Of a stretch of 64,000 nucleotides of DNA, positions 41,111 to 49,851 are shown one piece after another. A program made the position numbers and the translations under genes. The stretch comes from an uncultured Clostridia bacterium (GTDB taxonomy: Bacteria > Bacillota > Clostridia > UBA1381): positions 62,001 to 126,000 of the forward strand of contig CAKSDE010000006.1 in assembly GCA_934444735.1 (NCBI GenBank). Direction: 5' to 3'. Below the pieces are notes generated by a model. It searched no databases and was not told the DNA's origin. It saw nothing but the letters and a program-made list of their open reading frames with translations. Every line of letters begins with the position of its first letter. The first letter of the stretch is position 1.

Positions 41111-42253
41111 ATGTTCGTCATGGAAAATGAAAAAAAGAAAACATTCGGAAAGCTCAGCATTATAAGTATGCGCGGCTGCGAAGAAATCACAAGCAAAATC
41201 GATATGTACTTAAAGCAGTTTCGTGCAGATTACGAGGACGTTGATACGTATATCACGCATATCACCTGTCCGCGTTTCGGTACGGGCGAGGCAAAGTGCG
41301 TTATCGACGAAACGGTAAGAGGTCACGATCTGTTCATCATTTGCGATATGTTCAATCACGGCGTTACATATAAAATGTACGAAAACGAAAATCACATGAG
41401 CCCTGATGATCACTATCAGGACTTAAAGAGAATTATCGCCGCGGCAAGCGGAAAGGCAAGACGTATTACCGTTGTTATGCCGATGCTCTACGAGGGCAGA
41501 CAGCACAGAAGAACCGCAAGAGAATCGCTCGACTGCGCTTTGGCTTTGCAGGAGCTTGCCGGAATGGGTGTAACCAATATCATCACCTTTGACGCACATG
41601 ACGCACGTGTTCAGAACTCTATCCCCTTAACAGGCTTTGACGATGTTCAGACAACCTATCAGATGTTAAAAGCATTAACACGGGTTGTTCCGGATATTTC
41701 TTTTGATAAGGAAGATACTATTGTTATATCACCCGATGAGGGCGGTATGCAAAGATGTATGTACTATTCTTCGGTATTGGGTATCGACCTCGGTATGTTC
41801 TATAAAAGAAGAAATTACGCGGTTGTCGTAAACGGCAAAAATCCGATAGAAGAACACGTATACCTCGGAAGAAGCGTAAAAAACAAAGACGTTATCGTGG
41901 TTGACGACATGATCTCCAGCGGCGAGTCTGTTCTTGATATAGGCAAAAAGCTTAAAGAACAGGGCGCAAAGAGAATCTTCATATTCACCGCTTTCGGTCT
42001 TTTCTGCAACGGTCTTGAAAAATTCGACGAAGCCTACAAAAACGGCGAAATAGATAAAGTATTCACAACAAACCTCATCTACCGTATGCCGGGACTTTTG
42101 GAACGCGACTGGTACTGTGAGGTTGATATGTCAAAATACATTTCACTGCTTATAGATACTCTAAACCATGACGATACAATCAGTCAGCTGCTCGTTCCGG
42201 TTACGAGAATCAAAAAGCTTATGGAACGCCACAAACAGGAACAGGGTAAATAG
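41111..42253 (+). CDS. prs: Ribose-phosphate pyrophosphokinase, long form
   Basis: 380 residues, or 377 from ATG 41120; AGGAGG lies 3 nt and 12 nt from the two starts. It makes PRPP from ribose 5-phosphate and ATP for nucleotides, His and Trp. Visible features are VVMPMLYEGRQHRRTARESL (the ATP/ribose-phosphate loop), the divalent metal segment ITFDAHDARVQNSIP, VISPDEGGMQRCMYYSSVL and the PRPP-binding VIVVDDMISSGESVLDIGKK. It is about 60 residues longer than the classical 315-residue enzyme, with a different N-terminus and a C-terminal extension, as in one Clostridia subgroup. The next gene follows after 10 nt. Confidence 0.93.
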   Translation: MFVMENEKKKTFGKLSIISMRGCEEITSKIDMYLKQFRADYEDVDTYITHITCPRFGTGEAKCVIDETVRGHDLFIICDMFNHGVTYKMYENENHMSPDDHYQDLKRIIAAASGKARRITVVMPMLYEGRQHRRTARESLDCALALQELAGMGVTNIITFDAHDARVQNSIPLTGFDDVQTTYQMLKALTRVVPDISFDKEDTIVISPDEGGMQRCMYYSSVLGIDLGMFYKRRNYAVVVNGKNPIEEHVYLGRSVKNKDVIVVDDMISSGESVLDIGKKLKEQGAKRIFIFTAFGLFCNGLEKFDEAYKNGEIDKVFTTNLIYRMPGLLERDWYCEVDMSKYISLLIDTLNHDDTISQLLVPVTRIKKLMERHKQEQGK

Positions 42254-42263
42254 GAGCAAGATT

Positions 42264-43043
42264 ATGGAAAATCTGAGAGCAAAAAAAGGCTTTATATGCG
42301 ACATGGACGGTGTAATCTACCACGGCAACAGAATCCTTGAAGGCGTTATACCGTTCGTAAACTGGCTTACCTCCGAGGGCAAGGAATTTATATTCTTAAC
42401 AAACTCCTCCGAGCGCACTCCACTCGAGCTGAGTCAAAAGCTCAAGCGCATGGGACTTGACGTAGACGTGAGTCACTTCTATACAAGTGCACTTGCGACA
42501 GCCGAATTTCTGCACGCACAAAAACCCGGCTGCAGTGCATATGTAATCGGCGAAGCAGGACTTATGAACGCACTCTACGACCAGGGCATCTACATGAACG
42601 ATGTAAACCCCGACTATGTTGTTGTGGGCGAAACCCGAACATACAGCTTTGAAAAGCTGGAAAAAGCCGTATCGCTCATAAATAAAGGCGCAAAGCTGAT
42701 CGGTACGAATCCCGATATAACCGGTCCGACCGAAAAGGGCATAATGCCTGCGACCGGCGCACTTATATCACCGATTGAGATAACCACAGGCAAAAAAGCC
42801 TATTTTATCGGCAAGCCTAATCCGCTTATGCTGCGCCACGCAACAAAGGCGCTCGGTTGCCACGGTTTTGAAACCGCAATAATAGGCGACAGAATGGATA
42901 CAGACATTGTCGCCGGCATCGAATCGCTGATAGACACCGTTCTGGTTCTCTCCGGCTGCACAACAAAGGACATGATAGAGCAGTTCCCCTACTGTCCGAA
43001 ATATGTGCTCTCCGGTGTGGGCGATATTGTAAAAGATTTATAA
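42264..43043 (+). CDS. HAD-superfamily sugar phosphatase, NagD-like (class IIA)
   Basis: 259 residues from ATG 42264 with AGGAG upstream; the longer frame starts inside prs. Motif I with the nucleophile Asp13 and Asp15 (GFICDMDGVIYHG), motif II FLTNSSERTP, and motif III/IV with IGKPNPLMLRHATKALGC and IIGDRMDTDIVAGIESLIDT are clear. The class IIA cap lies in between. It likely dephosphorylates small sugar or nucleotide phosphates; the exact substrate is unknown. The 10-nt gap to prs suggests an operon, and a housecleaning role near PRPP metabolism is possible. Confidence 0.92.
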   Translation: MENLRAKKGFICDMDGVIYHGNRILEGVIPFVNWLTSEGKEFIFLTNSSERTPLELSQKLKRMGLDVDVSHFYTSALATAEFLHAQKPGCSAYVIGEAGLMNALYDQGIYMNDVNPDYVVVGETRTYSFEKLEKAVSLINKGAKLIGTNPDITGPTEKGIMPATGALISPIEITTGKKAYFIGKPNPLMLRHATKALGCHGFETAIIGDRMDTDIVAGIESLIDTVLVLSGCTTKDMIEQFPYCPKYVLSGVGDIVKDL

Positions 43044-43062
43044 TAGGGGATGTAAAAAACAA

Positions 43063-43096
43063 GGGCTGTAAAAAATCAATTGATTTTTTACAGCCC
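43063..43096. terminator. Bidirectional terminator between the HAD gene and the convergent membrane protein gene
   Basis: Perfect palindrome with arms GGGCTGTAAAAAATCAA and TTGATTTTTTACAGCCC, T-rich on both sides (GCTTTTGTTATTATTTT to the right; CTTGTTTTTTACATCCCC on the minus strand). It is preceded by GGGGATGTAAAAAA (43047-43060), the same end sequence as repeats C and D. Confidence 0.88.
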
Positions 43097-43106
43097 GCTT
43101 TTGTTA

Positions 43107-43538
43107 TTATTTTAAATTTATCTTATGTAATAAGTTTATAATCTCCGAAAATCCCAGCATGATTGTGCCCGACACACCAAACGCACACCAATATATCAAT
43201 GCCAATCCCCAAGATTCCTCTATTCCTAAAACAGTGCTTCCGTAAATAAATCCCACAATATAAATCAATACGGCAACTATTGCTATCGCAGTAGCAATTT
43301 CATTATTTGTCGCCGTTCCGATATTAACATAATTTTCTATCTTTTCAACATCCTCAATGCTAATATCTATCGGATTAACATACATAACCTCCCAATTTTC
43401 ATTACGTACTCTATATGCATTTTCTTCTCCCTCTTCGCTTTTTCTTTCATACACACCATGTTTCATCAAATATTTCTGATAACTTTTAATTTTGTCATTT
43501 TCCAGCTCTTTAAGATATCTTTCTAATTTTTTATTCAT
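43107..43538 (-). CDS. Small membrane protein, unknown function
   Basis: 143 residues from ATG 43538 (GGGAG about 9-12 nt upstream). Residues 1-80 are charged and probably helical (KKLERYLKELENDKIKSYQK, SIEDVEKIENYVNIG). Two membrane segments follow at about 83-105 (IATAIAIVAVLIYIVGFIYG) and 112-133 (GLALIYWCAFGVSGTIMLGF). No known domain was recognised. It lies convergent to the HAD gene; an alternating AT tract with TTGACA (43571-43602) precedes it and could include its promoter, but no 17-bp spacing fits. Confidence 0.72.
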   Translation of the reverse strand: MNKKLERYLKELENDKIKSYQKYLMKHGVYERKSEEGEENAYRVRNENWEVMYVNPIDISIEDVEKIENYVNIGTATNNEIATAIAIVAVLIYIVGFIYGSTVLGIEESWGLALIYWCAFGVSGTIMLGFSEIINLLHKINLK

Positions 43539-43640
43539 CTTTTGCACTCTCCCTTAAATTAACAATTATTATATACCATTATATATATATATATATTGTC
43601 AATGATTATCAATTAAATGTAATATAATTGTAACATTAAA

Positions 43641-43712
43641 GGAGATGTTAAAAACACAAAAAAGGCTGAAAAAATCAATTGATTTTTCCAGCCCTTGTCT
43701 TTTTAACATTCC
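43641..43712 (-). terminator. mecA terminator inside a nested 72-bp palindrome
   Basis: The inner hairpin GGCTGAAAAAATCAA/TTGATTTTTCCAGCC (43664-43693) is followed on the minus strand by TTTTTTGTGTTTTT. Outer arms GGAGATGTTAAAAA and TTTTTAACATTCC also pair, so the terminator is enclosed by ends resembling those of repeat copies B-D. Confidence 0.82.
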
Positions 43713-43715
43713 TGT

Positions 43716-44273
43716 TTACATATTCCGCACGCCCTCTGCCATAGACACCAGTCTTTCACACTCCGCATGGCATTTTCCGTGCTCCTTTAAAAAATATTCG
43801 TTCAAAAGAATACCGCTGTATTTCTCGGCAAACTCCGAAATCCCCGAAATCGCGCCCTTCGGGATAACCATATAAAATTTATCCATATACTCATAAAGCG
43901 CACTCTTTGAAAAAACCTCGGAATCCTTATTGCGAAAAAGCTCACAAAGATTTTCAAAGGACGAAAAACGGTATGTATATCTACTCTTCACCGTCGAAAC
44001 CTTAATCTTTTTGGGGCGCTTTTTCTTTTCCTCGCCCAGCTTTGTAACCGTAAGAATAATCCCGTCCTCTTTCGGTGTCGCCTCGACAACCACCTGCCCG
44101 TTATACGGATTAAATCCCGTTTCCGCGCGCACCTTCTCCATTACCTCATGTAAAAAATCATGCAAATGCGGTGAGTTCGGAGTGAGCATTCTCACATTAA
44201 CATTCATGTCAACCAAATCCATTGCCGACAAGGTAACTTTAATTTTATTCATTTCAAGCTTTTCTATCTTCAC
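43716..44273 (-). CDS. mecA: MecA-type ClpC adaptor protein
   Basis: 185 residues from a GTG at 44273, with AAAGGGG 9 nt upstream, giving the family's N-terminus (KIEKLEMNKIKVTLSAMDL). The N-terminal substrate-binding domain covers about 1-95 (HDFLHEVMEKVRAETGFNP). A basic linker follows (EEKKKRPKKIK). The C-terminal ClpC-binding domain covers about 105-185 (YRFSSFENLCELFRNKDSEV, LYEYMDKFYMVIPKG, ILLNEYFLKEHGK). MecA activates ClpC oligomerisation and delivers substrates. It is encoded 5 kb from clpC but in its own transcription unit. Confidence 0.9.
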   Translation of the reverse strand: MKIEKLEMNKIKVTLSAMDLVDMNVNVRMLTPNSPHLHDFLHEVMEKVRAETGFNPYNGQVVVEATPKEDGIILTVTKLGEEKKKRPKKIKVSTVKSRYTYRFSSFENLCELFRNKDSEVFSKSALYEYMDKFYMVIPKGAISGISEFAEKYSGILLNEYFLKEHGKCHAECERLVSMAEGVRNM

Positions 44274-44394
44274 AGTCACAACCCCTTTTACGGCAAAATT
44301 TAAGCTCCCTATGCTTTTTAACATCCCCTACGATTATTATACTACAAACTTATCGTTTTGGGAATAGTTTTTTTCAAATTACATAAAGTTGGTT

Positions 44395-45462
44395 CTATAT
44401 ATTGTCCGCAATCCGCTTTGACATCTCGGCAGTCCCGATCTCTATCATGCCGTCGCTCATTATATCGGCGGTACGGTAATTCTTCTCGAGTGCTTTATCC
44501 ACAGCCGCACGGACTGCCTTTGCCTCCTCATAAAGCCCGAATGACATCTCAAGCATCATCGCCGCCGAAAGAATCGTACCGATCGGGTTTGCGATGTTTA
44601 ATCCTGCAATATCGGGAGCAGAGCCGTGAATCGGCTCGTACATACCTCTCTTGTTATCGCCCAGAGATGCCGACGGGAGCATACCGATAGATCCCGCAAC
44701 GGCGCTCGACAAATCCGAGAGAATATCACCGAACATATTCGAGGTCAGAATGACATCAAACCTTGCCGGGTTAATTACAAGCTGCATCGCCGCATTATCC
44801 ACGTACATATGCGAAAGCTCAACATCGGGGTATTCTTCGGCAACGGCGCTGACCGTTCTTCTCCAAAGCCTTGACGATTCCAAAACATTCGCCTTATCCA
44901 CCGAAACAACCTGTTTTTTTCTGAGCCGTGCCGTAGAAAATGCGATCTTTGCAATTCTTTTCACTTCTTCGACAGAATAACATTCTTCGTCAAAGGCGGT
45001 CAAGCCGTCCTCGGAAAGTCCTCTTTTGCCGAAATATATCCCTCCGCAAAGCTCACGCACAACCATAATGTCAAGTCCGTCAAAAAGCTTTCTGTCCTTA
45101 AGAGGCGATGCGTCGCGCAAGAACCTATTCAATACCGCCGGGCGCAGATTTGCGTAAAGGTTCAGTTCCTTTCTTATCTTCAAAAGCGCAGCCTCGGGGC
45201 GTATCTCTTTCGGAACGCCGTCCCATTTCGAGCCGCCGACCGCACCCAAAAGCACGCTGTCCGACGCAAGCGCCTTATTGAGCGATTCATCGGGAAGGCT
45301 TGTGCCGTACTTATCTATCGCACAGCCGCCCATATCCACTTCCTCAAAGTTAAATTTATGCTTATATTTTCTTCCGACCGCCTTTAATACCTTCACCGCA
45401 CCGTCTACAATTTCGGGGCCTATCCCGTCGCCCGGGATTACCGCTATGTTAAATTCCGCCAT
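44395..45462 (-). CDS. leuB: 3-isopropylmalate dehydrogenase
   Basis: 355 residues. It oxidises and decarboxylates 3-isopropylmalate with NAD in leucine synthesis. Signatures are NIAVIPGDGIGPEIVDGAVK, LLKIRKELNLYANLRP, VVRELCGGIYFG, the metal/substrate segment TSNMFGDILSDLSSAVAGS, and HGSAPDIAGLNIANPIGTIL. AAAGGAG lies before the ATG. It is the last gene of leuC-leuD-leuB, 41 nt after leuD. A leuA gene is not in the window. Confidence 0.98.
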   Translation of the reverse strand: MAEFNIAVIPGDGIGPEIVDGAVKVLKAVGRKYKHKFNFEEVDMGGCAIDKYGTSLPDESLNKALASDSVLLGAVGGSKWDGVPKEIRPEAALLKIRKELNLYANLRPAVLNRFLRDASPLKDRKLFDGLDIMVVRELCGGIYFGKRGLSEDGLTAFDEECYSVEEVKRIAKIAFSTARLRKKQVVSVDKANVLESSRLWRRTVSAVAEEYPDVELSHMYVDNAAMQLVINPARFDVILTSNMFGDILSDLSSAVAGSIGMLPSASLGDNKRGMYEPIHGSAPDIAGLNIANPIGTILSAAMMLEMSFGLYEEAKAVRAAVDKALEKNYRTADIMSDGMIEIGTAEMSKRIADNI

Positions 45463-45503
45463 TTTTCTCGCTCCTTTAGTTTTGCTGTGTATATATGCAA
45501 TCT

Positions 45504-45995
45504 TTAGCTGTTTTGTTGTTTAAGATATGGAATCAGTCCGCCCGAGGAGATAATCCCTTTCATGAAATCCGGGAACGGCACTGCCTTATATTCCTTATTT
45601 TTGGTATTGTTCTTTATAATACCCTCATCAAAATCAACCGTAACAACATCGCCCTCGTCAATATCTTCTGTCGCCTCGGGACACTCAAGAATCGCAAGAC
45701 CGATATTTATTGCATTTCTGTAGAAAATTCTCGCAAAATCCTTTGCTATAACGCAGGCGATACCGCTTGCTTTTATCGCAATCGGCGCATGCTCTCTCGA
45801 CGAGCCGCACCCGAAATTCGCGCCGCCGACCATTATGTCGCCCTCTTCCACTCTGTCGACAAACGTCTTGTCTATATCCTCCATGCAATGCTTTTTAAGC
45901 TCTGCCGGATCGCTCACATTAAGATATCTCGCCGGGATAATAACGTCCGTATCGATATTATCGCCGTATTTTATAACTTTTCCTTCAGCCTTCAT
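45504..45995 (-). CDS. leuD: 3-isopropylmalate dehydratase small subunit
   Basis: 163 residues from ATG 45995 with AAAGGAG 9 nt upstream; the longer frame runs into leuC. It is the swivel domain of isopropylmalate isomerase, with the conserved NIDTDVIIPARYLNV, GGANFGCGSSREHAPIAIKA and KDFARIFYRNAINIGLAILE. It pairs with LeuC. The short length is normal for the archaeal/Clostridia-type split enzyme. Confidence 0.97.
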   Translation of the reverse strand: MKAEGKVIKYGDNIDTDVIIPARYLNVSDPAELKKHCMEDIDKTFVDRVEEGDIMVGGANFGCGSSREHAPIAIKASGIACVIAKDFARIFYRNAINIGLAILECPEATEDIDEGDVVTVDFDEGIIKNNTKNKEYKAVPFPDFMKGIISSGGLIPYLKQQNS

Positions 45996-46011
45996 GTTGC
46001 ATCGCTCCTTT

Positions 46012-47265
46012 TTATAAATCTTCCGGTCTTGCCAAAATTCCGGCAACAGCGCTTGCCGCCGCAACCTCGGGGCTTGCCAGATATACTTCACTCTCAACGT
46101 CGCCCATTCTGCCGACAAAATTACGGTTGGTGGTCGAAACGCATCTCTCGCCCTTTGCCAGAATGCCCATGTGTCCGCCCAGACACGGTCCGCAAGTCGG
46201 CGCGGAAACCACGCAGCCCGCCAGGATAAATTTCTCCAAAATACCTTCTTTTAAGGCGTCTAAATATATCTTTTGCGTTGCAGGAATTATTATCGCTCTT
46301 ACGCCCTTTTTAACGTGTCTGCCGTCCAGAATTTCAGCCGCTTTTCTGAGATCCGACAGCCTTCCGTTCGTACATGAGCCGATAACCACCTGGTCTATCG
46401 CAATTTCGCCCCATTCTTTCGGCGTTCTCGCATTTTCCGGCAGATTCGGGAATGCAACCGTATGATCGATTTCGGATAAATCTATATCGTAAACCTTCAC
46501 ATATTCCGCGTCCGAGTCAGCGCTGTATTTTGTAAAGCTCTTTACTCCGTGTTCTTTCATATATTCCTCGCACAGAGCGTCAACCTCGAATATTCCGTTT
46601 TTCGCGCCCGCCTCGATCGCCATATTCGCGATTGTGAAACGGTCATCCATTGTAAGATTTTCGATTTCGCCCGAAAATTCCATTGATTTATACAAAGCGC
46701 CGTCAACACCGATCATGCCGATTATGTGCAGGATTACATCTTTACCGCTGACGTACTTTTTAAGCTTGCCTTTTATGTTAAACTTGATCGCCTCGGGCAC
46801 CCTAAACCATGCCTTGCCCGTTGCCATGCCTGCCGCCATATCGGTCGAGCCGACACCTGTCGAAAATGCGCCCAAAGCGCCGTATGTACAGGTATGCGAA
46901 TCCGCACCTATTACAACATCTCCTGCCTTTACCAAACCTTTTTCGGGCAAGAGTGCGTGTTCGATTCCGACTTCGCCTATCTCGAAGTAGTTCTCTATAT
47001 CGAACTTGTCTGCAAATTCACGCACGGTCTTTGCCTGTTCGGCAGACTTAATATCTTTGTTCGGAGTGAAATGATCAGGAACAAGCGCAATCTTTCTCCT
47101 ATCAAACACACCGCCGTCCATTTTATTAAATTCCTTAATTGCTACAGGCGAGGTAATGTCATTTCCCATTACCAAATCAAGGTTTGTCATTATCAGCTCA
47201 CCCGCAAATACCTTGTCTTTTCCAGCGGCGTGCGCCAAAATTTTTTGTGTCATTGTCATTCCCAT
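46012..47265 (-). CDS. leuC: 3-isopropylmalate dehydratase large subunit
   Basis: 417 residues, of the shorter (about 420-residue) class. It carries the 4Fe-4S cluster that isomerises 2- to 3-isopropylmalate. The cluster ligands are in VIGSCTNGR and SAPTCGPCLGGH. Other conserved parts are TQKILAHAAGK, VLPEKGLVKAGDVVIGADSH-like segment (LLPEKGLVKAGDVVIGADSH) and GVGSTDMAAGMATGKAWFRV. Two starts (47265 and 47259) are possible. It is the first gene of the leu operon, and its promoter is only about 40 nt upstream of the ATG, leaving no room for a T-box leader. Confidence 0.97.
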   Translation of the reverse strand: MGMTMTQKILAHAAGKDKVFAGELIMTNLDLVMGNDITSPVAIKEFNKMDGGVFDRRKIALVPDHFTPNKDIKSAEQAKTVREFADKFDIENYFEIGEVGIEHALLPEKGLVKAGDVVIGADSHTCTYGALGAFSTGVGSTDMAAGMATGKAWFRVPEAIKFNIKGKLKKYVSGKDVILHIIGMIGVDGALYKSMEFSGEIENLTMDDRFTIANMAIEAGAKNGIFEVDALCEEYMKEHGVKSFTKYSADSDAEYVKVYDIDLSEIDHTVAFPNLPENARTPKEWGEIAIDQVVIGSCTNGRLSDLRKAAEILDGRHVKKGVRAIIIPATQKIYLDALKEGILEKFILAGCVVSAPTCGPCLGGHMGILAKGERCVSTTNRNFVGRMGDVESEVYLASPEVAAASAVAGILARPEDL

Positions 47266-47302
47266 GATCCTGTCACTCCCATCTATTTTTGCTCTTTCTA
47301 TT

Positions 47303-47331
47303 ATTGTACTACAATTTATCGCATTTGTCCA
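47303..47331 (-). promoter_or_regulatory. leuCDB promoter
   Basis: On the minus strand TGGACA, 17 bp and TACAAT. The short leader has no T-box or leucine-codon attenuator. Confidence 0.7.
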
Positions 47332-47366
47332 TTATTTATTTTAAACAAATTTAGGAATTTAAAAAA

Positions 47367-47411
47367 TAAAAGAACTGTTTCAAAATGAAATCATTTTAAA
47401 GCAGCTCTTTT
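47367..47411 (-). terminator. Terminator of the polysaccharide operon
   Basis: AAAAGAACTGTTTCAAAATG pairs imperfectly with the complementary arm ending in AAAGCAGCTCTTTT. On the minus strand it is followed by TTCTTTTATTTTTT, 44 nt after the ugd stop. Confidence 0.82.
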
Positions 47412-47454
47412 ATGGAAGGATAAAAAATATTTCCGATATTAGCTTTTTTTCATC

Positions 47455-48639
47455 TTAATCTCTGCAATACAAATCCCTTGTGTATACCTTGTCCCAAACG
47501 TCCTCAATATCCTTACTGAATCTGTTTGCGATTATAATGTCCGCCTCATTTTTGAAGTCGTCCAGATTTTTTATAACACGCGAATTAAAGAAGGTTTCCT
47601 CTTTTAATGTCGGCTCATACACGATAACCTCAACACCCTTTGCTTTGATTCGTTTCATAACACCCTGAATTGAGCTTTGGCGGAAATTATCCGAACCCGA
47701 CTTCATTGTAAGACGGTATATTCCGACTACTTTCGGGTTACGATCCAAAATACGCTCGGCAATAAAATCTTTTCTCGTTCTGTTTGCGTCAACTATTGCC
47801 TGTATGATATTATTCGGCACGTCTGCATAATTTGCCAAAAGCTGTTTTGTATCCTTAGGCAGACAGTATCCGCCATATCCGAAGGACGGATTGTTGTAAT
47901 GCGTGCCGATTCTCGGATCAAGCCCCACACCCTCAATAATCTCTTTTGTATTCAAGCCGCGTACCTCGGCGTATGTATCCAGCTCATTAAAGAAAGATAC
48001 ACGGAGCGCCAGATATGTATTGGCAAATAGCTTTACCGCCTCCGCCTCGGTCGGGTTTATGTGCAGTACGTTTATGTTTTCCTTTATCGCGCCCTCGCAT
48101 AAAAGATCGGCGAAAATTTCCGCTTTTTTTCGCATATCCGCATCATCTTTCGGAGAACCCACAATAATTCTCGACGGGTAAAGATTGTCATAGAGCGCAC
48201 GTCCCTCACGCAGGAACTCGGGAGAGAATATAATATTTTTGTTATTATACTTTTTCCTTACCGATTCGGTATATCCTACCGGCACAGTCGATTTTATAAC
48301 AATTATACCTTTGGAATTTACTCTCATGACCTGCTCGATTGCCGCCTCAACCGATGATGTATTGAAATAATTGAGCTTTTCATCATAGTTTGTCGGCGTG
48401 GATATAATGATAAAATCCGCGTCTTTGTACGCTTTGTCTCCGTCTAAAGTAGCTGTCAGATTAAGCTCCTTTGTCTTTAAATATTCCTCGATTTCCTTAT
48501 CGACTATCGGGGATTTTTTCGCATTTATCAGCTCCACCTTTTCGGGTATTATGTCTACCGCCCAAACCTCATTATGCTGTGCCAAAAGCACGGCATTTGA
48601 AAGTCCGACATATCCCGTTCCCGCTATTGCAATCTTCAA
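47455..48639 (-). CDS. ugd: UDP-glucose 6-dehydrogenase
   Basis: 394 residues from a TTG at 48639 with AAAGGA about 10 nt upstream; GTG 48648 is only 1 nt from it. The NAD-binding start is KIAIAGTGYVGLSNAVLLAQ. The central domain carries STVPVGYTESVRKKY and SPEFLREGRALYDNLYPSRI. The catalytic Cys is in GGYCLPKDTKQLL (PSFGYGGYCLPKD). It oxidises UDP-glucose to UDP-glucuronate, although some members act on other UDP-sugars. It is the last gene of the surface polysaccharide operon and probably supplies an acidic sugar. Confidence 0.92.
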   Translation of the reverse strand: MKIAIAGTGYVGLSNAVLLAQHNEVWAVDIIPEKVELINAKKSPIVDKEIEEYLKTKELNLTATLDGDKAYKDADFIIISTPTNYDEKLNYFNTSSVEAAIEQVMRVNSKGIIVIKSTVPVGYTESVRKKYNNKNIIFSPEFLREGRALYDNLYPSRIIVGSPKDDADMRKKAEIFADLLCEGAIKENINVLHINPTEAEAVKLFANTYLALRVSFFNELDTYAEVRGLNTKEIIEGVGLDPRIGTHYNNPSFGYGGYCLPKDTKQLLANYADVPNNIIQAIVDANRTRKDFIAERILDRNPKVVGIYRLTMKSGSDNFRQSSIQGVMKRIKAKGVEVIVYEPTLKEETFFNSRVIKNLDDFKNEADIIIANRFSKDIEDVWDKVYTRDLYCRD

Positions 48640-48666
48640 AAAAACCACGTCCTTTTTTATAAATTA

Positions 48667-49839
48667 TTATACTCCCACTTCATCAAAATGCTTTTTCAGC
48701 TTTTCTAAATATTCTGTATCCGATGAAATTTCTATTTCTTTTTTTAAATCCTCACGTTTATGTATCAGCCTGTCGATAATTCTTGCAATCCAGTATATCG
48801 GCAAGGCAACAGGTATTTTTTCAAGGCTCGGATAGAGCATACACATTGACTTATATCCCGGGAAGGCAATATTTAGCATATACTTTATTCCCGATGCATT
48901 TTTTCCGTCGGCATCAAGAGCGTCGCGTGTCTTGTAGTTCTTTTCGGTTCCGTATGTTCCGCTCTCAAATATATATTCTCCCATTTCATCATAAAGCGGA
49001 TCATTGCTTTCCTTTTCGTCAAACCAGATTTCGGCAAGCGTACGTATATGCTCCTCAAACTTTTTCATTCCCAGCTTTTCCAAAACACCGTCAACATACC
49101 CGCGGTCAATCCGGGTATCCTTTAAAAACACCCAAACGTCCAAAATTGAGCGTATGCCCGTCCCCGCAAGCCTATAGTGCTTCATGATGTGAAAAATCAT
49201 ATATATGTAAAATTCCTCATCATTCATTCTGTAAATGTTCTTATATTCTCCGACAGTTACGCACCTGTCCCAAATATGCTCATAATAATCGAATATTTCC
49301 TCAAAACCCTTTTTCGGAAATAAAAACTTATGCAGTTCAAGCAGCATAACCGGCGGCTTACGATATTCCTCATGAGGATTCGTTTCCTTATCCTGATACT
49401 CCTCAACGATCTCGGTATAGCCGTTTTTTATAAGAATCTCATGCCCCCTCGGAATATCCTCTCTTTTGAGCAGAAGATCCAGATCTCCCATAACGCGCAT
49501 GTCTCTTAACGGGTACATACCTTTTAAAACAAAGCCTTTTAGGGCAACCGCCTTAATGTTTTGCTCCTCATATTCTTTTAAAATCGCATCAATCTCGCGC
49601 TCTTGCAGCATATCCGTTCTGAGCGCTCTCATCTGCTCGGTTTTAAATGCGTCATACACCTTTTTTTCCGGTTTTATCTTCAGCGAATCCAGCGCATAAC
49701 ATACAATATTTGCGACATGATGCTTTGACGCGTACAAATACAGCTTTTCCCAGTCAATATCGTCCGCAATCTCTGCTTTTTGCCCGAAAGCCGCTCTGAT
49801 AAGCGCCAAAGTCGCTTTAAGCATTTCTTTATTCTCCAT
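48667..49839 (-). CDS. Nucleotidyltransferase-fold protein (NTP_transf_5) of the polysaccharide cluster
   Basis: 390 residues. Residues about 90-130 hold the family motif (IKAVALKGFVLKGMYPLRDM, RVMGDLDLLLKREDIPRGHE) with the metal-binding acidic pair GDLD. The remainder is helical (EFYIYMIFHIMKHYRLAGTG, SILDVWVFLK). Members of this uncharacterised family often sit in capsule or surface polysaccharide clusters. A nucleotidyl- or phospho-transfer role is inferred only from the fold. It lies 12 nt after a glycosyltransferase gene and 27 nt before ugd. Confidence 0.85.
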   Translation of the reverse strand: MENKEMLKATLALIRAAFGQKAEIADDIDWEKLYLYASKHHVANIVCYALDSLKIKPEKKVYDAFKTEQMRALRTDMLQEREIDAILKEYEEQNIKAVALKGFVLKGMYPLRDMRVMGDLDLLLKREDIPRGHEILIKNGYTEIVEEYQDKETNPHEEYRKPPVMLLELHKFLFPKKGFEEIFDYYEHIWDRCVTVGEYKNIYRMNDEEFYIYMIFHIMKHYRLAGTGIRSILDVWVFLKDTRIDRGYVDGVLEKLGMKKFEEHIRTLAEIWFDEKESNDPLYDEMGEYIFESGTYGTEKNYKTRDALDADGKNASGIKYMLNIAFPGYKSMCMLYPSLEKIPVALPIYWIARIIDRLIHKREDLKKEIEISSDTEYLEKLKKHFDEVGV

Positions 49840-49851
49840 AAAAATCTCCGC

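Noticed and set aside
43571..43602. Alternating TA tract with TTGACA as a promoter for the small membrane protein gene.
   Set aside because: Possible -10 hexamers give spacers of 13 or 23 bp, not about 17, so a promoter could not be assigned.
45495..47388. Plus-strand open frames of 220-245 codons across the leu operon.
   Set aside because: They are shadows of leuD and leuC, which have unmistakable active-site motifs.
47266..47454. T-box or leucine attenuator upstream of leuC.
   Set aside because: The promoter is only about 40 nt from the start codon; the hairpin further away is the terminator of the preceding operon.
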